From contig CM028914.1 in NCBI GenBank assembly GCA_016801845.1, positions 6,553,501-6,617,500 on the forward strand: a stretch of DNA of 64,000 nt, in the 5' to 3' direction. A program made the translations under genes and the position numbers. Below the pieces are notes generated by a model. That model ran no database searches, was not told the DNA's origin, and worked only from the letters and a program-made list of their open reading frames with translations. Positions 31,816 to 44,200 of the stretch are shown piece by piece. How positions within the stretch are numbered: position 1 is the first letter of the stretch; each line of letters begins with the position of its first letter. Origin of the DNA: Polydactylus sextarius (taxonomy: Eukaryota; Chordata; Actinopteri; Polynemidae).

Positions 31816-32369
31816 AATAATGAGGTGAATGTATAAATTTGTGCAGTTATTTGATTTAAGTTTACACTCAAAGGCCTCAACTGTACATTGTGTTTAGTGC
31901 TAATTAGCAATAGTTAGCATCAGTTAGCAATAGTTAACACAGTTAAGTAAGTTTTTCATTGTTGACTAAGGATTTTATATTGTATTATATAAACATACAT
32001 AAACATGAGTATCATGCACAACCCAGACTTGCTGACTTGTGTACATTTATAGAGCAAATTAATATTTGTAATTATGGTACTTTTAATACCCATATTGCAC
32101 ATGTTTGATTTGATTTAAAATGACTGGCAGTTTTTATTTATTTATTTATTCTAACATGAATTTGTGTGTATAGAGTTAAAAGATGGTGAAAAGAGTGTCT
32201 GGGAAACATTTTTGTAATAATGACTCGTCTGGTGCAAAAGTTGTTCAGTAAATAAACTCTATATTAAATGTTAACGAGGAAATAACATTGAGCGTTTTCC
32301 AGGTCAAACCACGTGTTTTGTTTGGATAAAGTGAAGGTGTAAAGGGTTAAAGATCACCTCAGACTCAGC

Positions 32370-32960
32370 AGGCTTGCTCCCTGCTCTCATCGCTCCGCGG
32401 GCAGCGCTGGCTCGCTTCGATATTTCAACTCGCTGTGGATTGTGGGAGTCGAGGACACTGCCCAGGCTCTTTACCAGAGAACCGGAGACATTTTTTTTTC
32501 CTACGGTGCCCTACGCTGTAAGTAATCCACCGGGTTTACACGCGGACGCTCCGTGTCGAATGTAGCCTCTCCTCGTGTGTCGAACCGGTCTCCGTTCACG
32601 GACTTGAACCGTTAACGTTGCCATTTCGTGCTTTTCTGGCATTGGAGGCCGAGAAACGAGGGAACGGAGACCGACCGTGTTGCTGGAGCTGACAAACAGG
32701 GAGGGGAGGAGGAGGAGGAGCGGGCAGCTGCTGTCGCTCTGCCGGGATTAATTCCACCCGAAAGCTCGCTGACCTCAACGGTTAAAACGTCCTCTGGTCG
32801 TCACCCGACAGTTCGAATTTTAGCCGTTAGTGTTAACCGCCGGGTGTGTGGATTTAAAAAAAAAAAAAAAAACACACATTTACAGGTGCGAGACATCCGG
32901 CGAGATGTTGACATGCGGAAATCGTTTTCTTGTCAGCGGCCACCGGGAATGAACGTCCAG
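32370..32960 (+). promoter_or_regulatory. macroh2a1: macroh2a1 CpG-rich promoter region
   Basis: CpG-rich stretch in otherwise AT-rich DNA (ctccgcgggcagcgctggctcg, cgcggacgctccgtgtcg and similar, read as separate phrases). No TATA box is evident, consistent with a housekeeping-type promoter. TSS position is inferred. Confidence 0.6.
32400..32517 (+). other. macroh2a1: macroh2a1 non-coding exon 1 (5' UTR)
   Basis: Ends at a consensus donor (CT|GTAAGT, 32518) within the CpG-rich block. The coding exon at 34126 begins with an acceptor and 29 nt of UTR before its ATG, so an upstream non-coding exon is needed, and this is the best candidate. The 5' limit is approximate. Confidence 0.5.
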
Positions 32961-34125
32961 TTGTAGCGGTGAAACATACACCTACACCTGGCCGGGGTGG
33001 AGAAAACGCTGCAGATGTTTGCAGAGGAAATCCTCCGGGTTTTCCATTTAGTAACATCGTTAACCGGCGCGGTTAACGTTTCATTTGATATGATGCAGCT
33101 TTTGTGAAATCCTCTGCTAATATTAAAACAGGTTTGGAGGGGAAATAGCTGGCCTGTGGTTGAGCTAATTGATTATCAAGAAACAGCTAATTGGCGTCTG
33201 CAATCTGGTACAATGAAATCAAATTATTTCAAACACTACTTCAACAGTGGAAATAATTTGCATATTTATGTCTTATGATTATAATAATTATCCATTCCTA
33301 AAATGCCAGTGGGATGTGGTGTTGGTAAAAAAAAAAATATGTTTGCAGCAGAATCAAATGTGACATTTAAGCTGCTCTTTGGCCTGAGGATGATCTAAAA
33401 TAAAACACACACACACTCACAAAGCCTTGGATTTTGGGTAATTACCCACCCACATGTTTAATGAAAACCTGTCATGAGGCAAAGCAACATTATTGTATTG
33501 TTTGTCTTCATTCATCACAATTTAGTCAGCAACAAAAAACACTTGTTGTGTTTATGTTTGATAAGGTTTTTCAATAATACCTCACAGCTTATTTCAATCT
33601 GGCATCAGCTACAGCCAAATTTATGTTAATGGGTTGAAAGAGGAGAAAAAAAAATGGACCCACAGGAACATTGATTTACATTTAAAGATGTAATGCAGTC
33701 TTTAGTTAAAGTCAGTTGTACTAAACCACAAACCAATCTAGGACACAATGTTCATTAACATGCTGAAGTCAGAAGTAAGATTTGAACATGACGTGTTTAT
33801 AGATCCATCATGGGAATTTATGATTATTAAGGAAATTAAAGTTGAGAATTAATATCTAGAGGTCTTGAATAATGGGGATTAATAAAAGTTGAATAAAAAT
33901 TAATTAAGACGTACGACCAGTGATAATGTTGACTCGCTTATGTAATAAACGGGTAGAGTTGTATGAAAAAACCTGTGGTATTAGCTTTGGACTTTGACAA
34001 AAACATCATTTTTTGCCATATACTTTGCACGGACTTTTTACAGTTAATTTTACTATAAAATTGTAATAAAGAAAATCTGTAATATTCAGTTGAGCTAATG
34101 GATCGTGGCTGATGTGTCCCTCCAG
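32518..34125 (+). other. macroh2a1: macroh2a1 intron 1
   Basis: The first 500 bases remain CpG-rich (promoter-proximal); the rest is AT-rich with no exon seen. Confidence 0.6.
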
Positions 34126-34326
34126 AGCTCAGTACTGGTAGCAGTCTCAGCACCATGTCCAGCCGAGGAGGAAAGAAGAAGTCAACTAAGACTTCCCGGT
34201 CCACCAAGGCTGGGGTCATCTTCCCCGTGGGCCGAATGCTACGCTACATCAAGAGAGGTCTGCCAAAATATCGTATCGGTGTGGGAGCGCCCGTCTACCT
34301 GGCTGCTGTTCTTGAGTATCTTACTG
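34126..34326 (+). CDS. macroh2a1: macroh2a1 first coding exon (ATG at 34155)
   Basis: Acceptor CTCCAG, donor GTGAGT; 29 nt of UTR, then 172 coding nt. MSSRGGKKKSTKTSRSTKAG through LEYLT: N-terminal tail and first helices of the histone fold. Confidence 0.97.
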
Positions 34327-37300
34327 GTGAGTTTTGGAGAATGAATAATAATGAAAAATGATAAGGAATCACCTTGAATCTGTATATACAGGAACTTAAC
34401 TTGTTACAGTTGTTTAAAATTTTATATTAATCTAGTTTTATTCTATGATTGTTAAGTCTGTTACTGTCAGTCAATTTTACTTAAACATTCAGCAACGTGA
34501 TTTTCTATTCATGCTTTTCAGTATTTATTGATGAACTCTACCGATGTGTTATTTTTATCGTTGTAGCTGAGATCCTGGAGTTGGCAGGTAATGCAGCCAG
34601 AGACAACAAGAAAGGTCGCGTCACACCTCGACACATCCTGCTGGCCATCGCCAATGACGAGGAGTTGAACCAGGTCAGCTGCTGCGCACAAAAACAATTT
34701 TAGACCTGTTGCATTTATATTAAGTTGACACATTTATTTAAAGTTAGTCTGTCATTTCCACTTCTTTGGGGGCAACACCAGTGGTGTTTTCATTCTTTAT
34801 CCTACCAACATCTATCTAATTAATCTAGATATGAACAGTTTTCCAGTATGTACAAATATTTATTTTCATTTCTTATCTTCTGGGGAAATGCACCATGTGA
34901 TTCAAAGTTGTTGACTTTGTCTTCCTGCCTCAGTTGCTGAAAGGTGTGACGATCGCAGCAGGTGGAGTCCTGCCCAACATCCATCCAGAGCTGCTGGCCA
35001 AGAAGAGAGGAGCGAAGGGTAAACTCGAGACACCCGTTTCACCCGCCCCCGAGAAGAAACCCAAAGCAGTGAAGAAAACGGCGGCAAAAAAAATGAGCGG
35101 GAAAAAGGGAGGAGGGAAAGCCAAGGTAGGTGTTCATGTGAAGTGGCCACAAATCTTGTGATTATGAGTAACACTGAATCATGTTGTTGGTCAGATGAGG
35201 AAAATGGGTTGTGTCATATCTGAACGTCTAGCGCTAGAAACATTTAATCATGTGTTCCCACCTAATTTAGATGTTTTAAAAACATGCTGATGTTTTTTTT
35301 TTTTTTTTTTTTTACTTAAATCGGGAAGAACAGTGTTGAGAGTCTCCACAGACACATCACACAAATAGAGGTGTGGTTTATTTATATGGCAGGTTATTGT
35401 TAACATATTTATATCCAGGAGTTCCCAAACAACACAGAGTTGATTGAGTTTTGAAAAAGTAAAAGTAACTTCAGCTCCAACCTACATTAACTAAACTGCT
35501 TCAGCAGTGACTCTGTGAGTGACTCTAACCTCCGAGCTCTCCACAGAGGATAACGAAATATAACAATATTAAAACAGACAGAAATAAAGTCTCACGGGGC
35601 TGTTAATGTGTCTTCAACAGAAACAGGGCGAAGTGAGCAAGGCGGCATCAGCAGACAGCACCACAGAGGGATCTCCAGCCGACAGCTTCACTGTGCTCTC
35701 CACTAAGAGCCTCTTCCTGGGTCAAAAGGTCAGTTTGTTGTCACCTCAAAAATATGATAACTCCAGACAGACCTAAGCTGATTATATAATAAACTAAGTT
35801 TCAGTATGAGTCTGAGATAAACCTCTGAGAACTAACAAATACGTCAAGTAAGATTTACCTGGATTCATGATGTATACAAGTTATTAGATATCCAAGATAT
35901 TAAGGTTAACAATGTAAGTAAAAGGACTTTCTTTCATCTTTATTAAGAACAAGATCAATCATAGGATCCTACATGAATGTTAACACTAACATATTTAATA
36001 TTGAACTGATTAACCTGACTTTCTATTGTAGCCGACATGTTTAAGTATTGATTCTGCTTATATCATTAGGCTACTGTGGTTTACTATTAATTCACTTTCT
36101 CAAGCATAAAGTCATAGCTCAGAAAATGAGGGAAAAGTAGATATCTTGCTCCTCATAACGGAGCCAAAGCAAATGATCAAAGCCTGGATAAATCACCTCA
36201 GCGCACAAGAGAAATTCTTCTTTAAGATACAGCACAATATGAAAAAGAATTGATTTTTCTACCTCTGTTAAAAACACCCTAACCAATTTAAGACAAACTT
36301 AAGAGGTGAAAACAATCAAAGATGATGTGATAATGTTTTCTCCATTAGTCATTTGGTTGTTTAGTAAATGTAAGTTTAAAACCACTGTGCTTCCTAATAT
36401 GTCAGATATAATTTGTCAGACGCCACTGGGGCTTTTTCATGCTTCATTGTTGCTTTAACTGTAATAGCAGCAACCATGAATGTCAACTATTTGTCTATTG
36501 TATCTGAGATCTGTTAGCTCCCCTCGCTTTTTTGTCTTTTTAACCTTTTGATTTAGCTGAAACATGGAGGTAAATTTACCTGGATGTTCCATTAAATCGC
36601 TTTCAAAGTCTTTCTTTTCCCCTTTAATGTTCAAGTTCATCGTGATGAAACGCATTCAAAAATAGATCCGAGTTTGAAAACATAAAAAGCAGAGGAAAGA
36701 CTTTAAATGATAAATGAAGAATGATGTAAGAAGTATCACAGGTTCCCTTTTTCCTAATTATAAACAATAACGGAACTAGATGAATTATGAATTTGGCTCC
36801 TGTGCACACATTGTGTCATTTGCTTCGTTATATCACACAACGTAACACAAGCACAAGTGTTTTTGTTGCTCACTAACCTCATGACAGACCTTCATGAAGC
36901 AAAATACAAAATAATGATAAATGAAATTTCCTCTGAAGGAAAACAAGTGTGGAAAATTTACCTCCTGACCTCGTGTGTTTCAGCTCGGTTGTGACTTCAT
37001 TTTCTGCTCATGGCGCTGCATGCTTTTAGTCCGCCATTATGTTAATACAAATATATTATGTGATACTAATTAACCCAACCCCCATCTAGTAACACCTGCA
37101 TTTAATTTGCAGTAAATTAGGAAGTGAATCCACGCTGGCTGCCGTTGTGGATTTTATTTTTAAATCAGACAGACGCTCATTCCTTGGCAGTAAGCCCCTT
37201 TTATTTTTTTATCACAAAGACTGAACGATTTGAAATGTAACTTATCTGAAACTGAGCATAAACCTGAATCTGCTACCTCTTAGCAGCAGTGGCATTTGTC

Positions 37301-40300
37301 TGCTGATACCATACCCTCTTCATTAGTAAAAATGGCTCAATGCTCGATAGTGCAGTTGACCACAGATTACAGCAGCTGTTGAAATCAGTGTCTGATAATT
37401 AATCAAATGAATGCAGTTAACCTCCCGCTGATTAAAATAATGAACCTTTGAATAGAACAGAGTCTGTTTCTGTTTTATAGACTTAATTACTGCAACTGCG
37501 CTTTTCCTGCTCAAGCATTTCCCTTGGTGTGTTTTATTCTGTTTCAGTCATACGCTTTTTTTTTTTCTGTTGTCACTACTTTCTCTAACGCTGCATTTCT
37601 TCGGGATGATCTGGGTCTTTATTATCAAGTCTTACACTTAAATCCTTGTTGGTGAAATTTGTTGTTTGTGTAACAAATGGCTAATGAATCTTTAACTAAC
37701 GGGATATAAGCTTGTTCATTTGAAATTCTAAACATTTCGAGGGATACCTTGACATTTTGCTTTTTTTTTTTTTTTTCTTTTTAGTTTTTGAATATTTTCT
37801 CCTTATCAAGGTTATTGACAGATGTTTGGGGGTCAAATTCATCTTGTATAAAAAGAATATATATACATGGATTTTTCCAACTAATATCACTTTACGAAAC
37901 AATCCGGGACCAAGGAGTCTTTACAAGACATGGTCAACAGGATGTGGAGGAAATTAAGGCCTTTGTGTTCTGACCCTTGCAACACAGCATATGGTGAAAA
38001 ATAGGTAGGTGCCATTAGCCAGTGTTTTTCTACCCTTAACACACTTTACCTTCATGTTGGTTGGTTAGTTTCAATTGTTTGAGTTTCACAAATACAGTCC
38101 TGATTTTCCAGGTCGTTATTTTTTTTTTTTTTTGGCTATTGCACCTGAAGACCTGCTGCCTTCTTTTAATCGATGTAGATTTCCTGTTTGTAACTACACA
38201 TTAACAGTTCTGTGCACACAAATATATTTAGGATTTTCCGACTATGCGCTTTCAGCTTTGGGGCAGATATTCTGGATCCAGTTTTTAAATTCATTAAAAA
38301 AGTCAAGGTATCCCTCCAAGCTTCGGTGTGACTCTGGTTTTAATTGCATTGCTTCCTCCCCTCTTCCTCCTCCTTGGCTTGGCATGCCTTCCCTTCACTC
38401 CATCCCCTGCCTACGCCCTCCGCAGCTCAATCTTATCCACAGCGAGGTCAGTAACTTGGCTGGCTTTGACGTGGAGGGCGTCATCAACCCCACCAATGCT
38501 GAACTTGAACTTAAAGATGATCTAGGTGAGCTCCCCACCCCATCCCCCCAACCCATCCTCTCTGGTTCTAGTGGAGTTTGATATTTCCAAAAAAAAAAAA
38601 AATAAAAAAATCCTTGAATGTTGAACATCTTTAAATCATTAAACTCTTGTTGACTTAAAAAAGAATAACCCCTTTCCACCATATTTATTCATTCACACTG
38701 TGAGCAGCTGGCTCGTTGTCATGCTCAATTAGGACTGTGGAAGAGATGCTAATGAAATCTGGGATGTGTGTGGTTTAGCTAAGACCTATTATTTGAACAT
38801 TTTTTCAGGACTTCGCATTTATTTTTGAAGGTCAAAAAAAATCCATAATACACAGCACAGCTACTCAGTTTAACTGCACTTAGTTTTTATTGTTATTATA
38901 TATTTGAAGAGACTATGTCACATAATCTGCACATCATTACTGGTATCTTACGCTGTGTTTTCTATCTCTTGGTGCTACTGGAGACGGTTTCTGTGCTGAC
39001 CTCACTGCTAGCTGATTTTTTTGCACATTGATGAACATCCTTTTATATCTTTTAATTAGAAAAAGAAGAATAATTCACCTTAGGAGTAATATTTCTGTTA
39101 CTTTGATACCATAACACTTCAGTAAGACATAATTACTCTGAATAAATCACGGTCAAATAACCAGAGGGTAAACTCCAAAGAAAGATGTCAGAGTATTGTT
39201 ATTGATCCTTTGGTTTTTGCAGCGTTTCATTCCTGTTGACAGCTTGTTGTTGGTGTTCACAGTGTGAATGTAACTAACTGACTCTGCTCTCAGGCTTCAA
39301 ATGAAGAGCACAGAGACTGATACTCTCTTTTTCTCAGATCAATAGAAAATTATAAATAAAATCCAGTTCTCGAGACGAGGATTTCCTTGGAGACATTCAA
39401 GGGTTTTATCAAAACTCCTCAGTGATTCTGCTTGTTCTTCCCATGGTGTAGATGTGTCGAGGTTCATTCCAGGTTGTCCTCCTTTCAGATGGCTGCCAGG
39501 TTTTGAAAATGCTTATTAGCCACTATTATTTCAGGAACAGTGTTGGATTGAAATACAACACCAACTTAGAAATAAAAACCAACATGAATTGCTGTTAGTT
39601 GCTCGGTGCAGCCTGGCTGTAAGGTCATTCGCCTGGATTGTGATCATAAAAACTTTTGCTCGATGTAATGAGCCAAGAAATCAGGACGTCACAATTAGTC
39701 AGAATATTCATCAAACAACGTTTTCTTTCTTAACATTTTCAATATTTGTACATTTTGCAAAATGCGCTCTTGCATGTATAGTGCGTTTGAGTATTAATCA
39801 CAAATATGGTTTTATTTACCGTGTTGTTTTGAAAGTAAATCTGGCTAAATGTGCAGTCCTGTTTCCTAGTTACATAACGTGTCCCACCGTGTTCTCAGCG
39901 GCCTCCTTGTTTCCTGTGACTTTCTCAGACAATAAGGAGTGCGTTCACCCTTTTGTCACTTTTCTTCTTTTTTTTTTTCTTACTCTTTGTACCATCTTGT
40001 TGCTCCTGACCACTCACTGTGTTTTTATCACCATGTTGTTTGCCTGTTGTTTGTCGTTGTTGTCGTCTGTAGTTGCAAGTTGTCCAAGCTGACATTTCCA
40101 TCGTGGAGAGCGACGCTGTCGTTCACCCGACCAACTCCTCCCTCTATACAGGTGGTGAAGTAGGTAAAGGAACTATTGACACCACCGAGACCGTGACTGC
40201 CTGTCTTCTCTCTCTACATTTACCAGATAGTCTTCATTCAAGTCTGTGGACAAACATAACAGCAGCAGCACAGTTTCTCTTCAGCATTTTAGGAGGCCCC

Positions 40301-40634
40301 TTGACCTTCAAACCTACGCCCCAAATCCCTGCTGCTCTTATTTTAAATTCTTCCACTGTAACGTTCTTGTGATTTGATGAAATATTGACTGAAAGAATTT
40401 GACTGTATCTTGGGTGAAAATTAACTTGCAGAGTCTTGAAAATGTGCAAGCAGGGACTGTTTTATTTATGCAACGATGTGCTTGTGGGAAACTCCAGTTT
40501 TCTAAGATTTGCCTGTCAGCTGCCAAAGAGCGTTTCAGTCGCACGCTATGTTTTCAACGAACCTGACACAGAAGAAAAAAAAAACTGAATGTGGACATTG
40601 TGAAAAGGGTCATTTAAATTTGGCAGGTTATCCC

Positions 40635-40670
<36 letters not shown>

Positions 40671-41168
40671 GTGGTTGTTGTATTTTTATGCATCAAAAGT
40701 GAAGTCTTTTCACACAGTTCTTGCTCACAAATAATTGCTGGTGTGACAGCCGTCAAGACTTCTTCTGAGAAGCTCAGACTCCTAGATCTACTGGAGAAAC
40801 CGGACCTTGTAGTCTCACAGGAGGTTAAACAAATATGTCCCACCAATGCAACCACTCAAACAATCCCTCATGACACCAGCGTCTGCCTGTCAGCTAGTGC
40901 ACAGTACTGACACAGATTCACAAAATTTTTTTTAACCACACTTAACAGTAAATCTTCACTGTCTTGTGTGTCTTTCGAGCTTTTGCAATTTAATTTTCAC
41001 ATCAGACAGGCATGAGTAACAACGTGGATAACAAAAGTTGTTGTTGTTGTGCTCAACCCACTAGAAGTATGTACATTGCCTCAGTACAGTGTGTTACTCT
41101 TAATAGTCATTGAATATCCAGGCACTCTCTGTTGTATAGAGGATATGGTGGTGGTAATAGAAATACTA

Positions 41169-41244
<76 letters not shown>

Positions 41245-44200
41245 TATAACACTATATTTCTGTCAGTGTCACCTTGAAACTGAGCTGCTGCTTGCTGTTC
41301 CTTTTCCTGCTGGACTGAAATGGACAGTCTGGGACTCACTTCATTTCCTGTAACCTCCGTCCCCTCGGCTGTGCTGTCAGTCCAGCTGATCACAGAGAAA
41401 CTCTGACAAGTGTTTTGATTGAGACATTCATTTCCTGAAGCCTCCATTTAAAACCACAGAGAGTTGATCATTGGTTATTTAAATTAAAGAATCACAAACA
41501 TCACTATTCTTTATTGGCTTGCTCGTACTGGCCAAATAACTTGAAGAGCTGTTTCTCTAACCTTTCTTAAGCAAGTTGACATTAACTTTGTGTTTTTTTT
41601 TTTTTTTTTTTTTCTCTCCTGTCCATTTTTTGATGGTCCTACAGCCAGAACATTCATTTCACCTGAATCACCTCTCTTTTCCTTGGTGTGTGGTTTCTCT
41701 CTTTAGCTCTGGAATAAATGTGACTGATGTGGAATGACTTTCATTAAGATAAGCAGAAAAAAAACAGTTGAATTTGTTTTCCCACTGGTCTCATAGCTTC
41801 TTCCTCCACCCCAGAACAGACCTTAGATTTCCTCCTGGACTATTTTATTTGAAATGTGTGTGTGTGTGTGTGCGCACGCGCGCATGTGAACAAGGTAAAC
41901 TGAGCATTTACGTTTTACAATTCTGTTACACGCTGCCAGTCTTTTTTTTTTTCCTGTTTCTCACCAAACTCTTCACTCTAATTTGAGAGTGTAAGAAAAT
42001 TCTCTCAGTCTACTGCAAGTAAGTCAGTATGGGAGGACAGAGGGAAGTAATTAGGGACTGGGGCTTTAATACATTAGTTTTAACTGACTCAGAATGAGTC
42101 ATTTGGAAAATAGCCGTACTTCGTTTGTGAGACTTTTCTTGAGTCTCACAAATAAAGGCTCAATGTGCTGTGTGAGAATTGTGAGCTCGGAGATACAGAG
42201 AGAGGCCAGGTGAAATGTCTGCCTGCTTATCTGTCTGTCTCCATGTTTGCCTGCTTGTCTGTCTGTCAGCATGACATCACCTCTCCTCCGTCCTGCTGTG
42301 CAAACTGTCTGTTTTTTCAGTAATATATGAGAAAGTATTCACCTCTGTCCTCTCTGCTCTCACAGGCTCTGCTCTGGAAAAAAAGGGGGGAAAGGAGTTC
42401 ACTGAAGCCCTGCAGGAGCTGAAGAAGAAAAACGGCCCTCTGGAGGTGGCTGGTGGTAAGTGAAGCAGAGCAGATATTGTCCAGATTGCCTGTGGCTTAC
42501 CTAATAAGGTAGATGGTAAAGACATTTTCTGATCTTGTTTATATAAATATATAGTCCAAGTTTGTGTGTTTTTATTTTATTTTTCAAACTGTGATGGTTG
42601 AAGTTTTTTTTTTCTTAAATCTGTTTTACTCCGTTTCATAACAAGCTTATGTCTCTTTTCCACTACACCGTTCTAGCACTACTCCTCTCAACTCAGTTTA
42701 GTTCCAGACACGTCGTTTTCCGTTAGTTTGGTTCCTCGTTGACATGAGCGGGGCCGAAACTGCCTTGATGTTGTAACACAAAAAGATTAGTAAACATTCA
42801 TGGAAGACATGAATGCGATGCTGCACTTGTTGCTCTGTTAGCTTGAGGTAGGCTGAGGTAGGCTACGACGACGGCTGACACTCTTGCTGCTGTTTAAAAA
42901 TGGCGGTTGATTACACTCGTGTCCGGCCACACTTGTAAAGACACTACCTCTGACCAGTCAGTGGCCGGTAGTCTGTTCACGTCACATTTTAGTATCAGCT
43001 CAGCTTGATTAGTGCCTCATCAGAGCGGGTACTAAAAAAGCACCAGGTACAGTCCCTAATAAAAGTCAAGTCAAGTGATGCAAGAACAGTATAGTGGAAA
43101 AGCTCTATTAGAAACTACCTGGTAAATTTTCTCTGTAGTTTGAGACCAGAGGAACTTCCCTAACAAAAACAAGAAGAAGAGAAATTCAGAGTTTTACTAT
43201 AAAATATCTTTATAAACTTCCCTGTTCACTTACTTAAATAGAACAAGTCTGAGAATGAACCTCAGCTCACGCAACTAAGAGCAGCAATAGTTTCTTTGTC
43301 TTTATCATTCTGTTCTGTATCATTCTGCGTTTGTGCTGCCTTTTTTTGTTTGTTTTGTTTTGTTTTTTTTGCCTCAGCTTTGGGCATCACTGAGACTCTC
43401 TTACGCTTTTCCACTGTTGTCACTGATGGGGTCAGAAAGTAGATATTGATCCACTCAGGCACCACCCAGCCACAACAGTGATGTCAGAATGACCTACGAA
43501 CACACCAAGCATCACTGGGTTTGGGCCTCTTGGCCACTGCATTCACATTCAGCAAATGATGTCAGGATGTGCAACAACAATCAGCCCTTTGGACATGAAC
43601 ACGGCCATTTTACACACTTTGGTTAATGAATTCTTCTCCTTAAGGCTGAATGCTGCCAGAGCAAGGAGTCATAATATACCACACATTAAAATTTGTAGAG
43701 AAACAGTCAATGCTTAGATATTTATGTTATGGAATTGATCAAAGACATTTAGCACTAGCTTGTTACATCTATTCTTGGCAACTTTGGTCTAAAATTACAG
43801 GCATCAGTCTTCAGAGAGTCATATTGTTTGAGCCCTTACAGATTATTTTATCTTTCAGCCCATTTGTCTCCGCTTTTTTTTTTTTTGTCCCTCTCTTACT
43901 CTTTCTCCATCTGTCTCTCTCATTATTCATCACTTACACTCACTTTTTCAAACATTCCCCACCCTCGCCGCCACCCGCTCTCACATTCAGCCAAGTTAGC
44001 TCAGCATCCTAATCCCAGTCTCCGTGTGCAGCTCATAAATAGACTACCAGGGGACTGAGCACCGAGCCAGCAGAGCCTGTCAGTGATTCTGGGGATCTGG
44101 ATCAGCCAAACTGTCACCCTGACCAGAACAGCCGTCAAAAAAGTTCCTCACTCAGGATGTAAAATATTTTTTAAAGTATTTATTCATCTGGATTTTGAGA

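Larger units (their letters stand above)
28500..32370. other. Intergenic faxdc2-macroh2a1 (divergent)
   Basis: About 3.9 kb between two divergent genes. Contains a SINE copy (29121-29385), a dispersed repeat copy (31551-31815) and otherwise AT-rich unique-looking sequence. A 110-codon frame at 30326-30658 has no recognisable domain. Confidence 0.65.

Noticed and set aside
38075..38581. 168-codon frame over the macroH2A1.1 exon as a separate gene
   Set aside because: Only 38426-38525 is coding (in that frame); the rest is intron read through splice sites.
39589..40092. 167-codon frame upstream of and into the macroH2A1.2 exon
   Set aside because: It reads intron sequence in a different frame from the real exon; no domain and no support.
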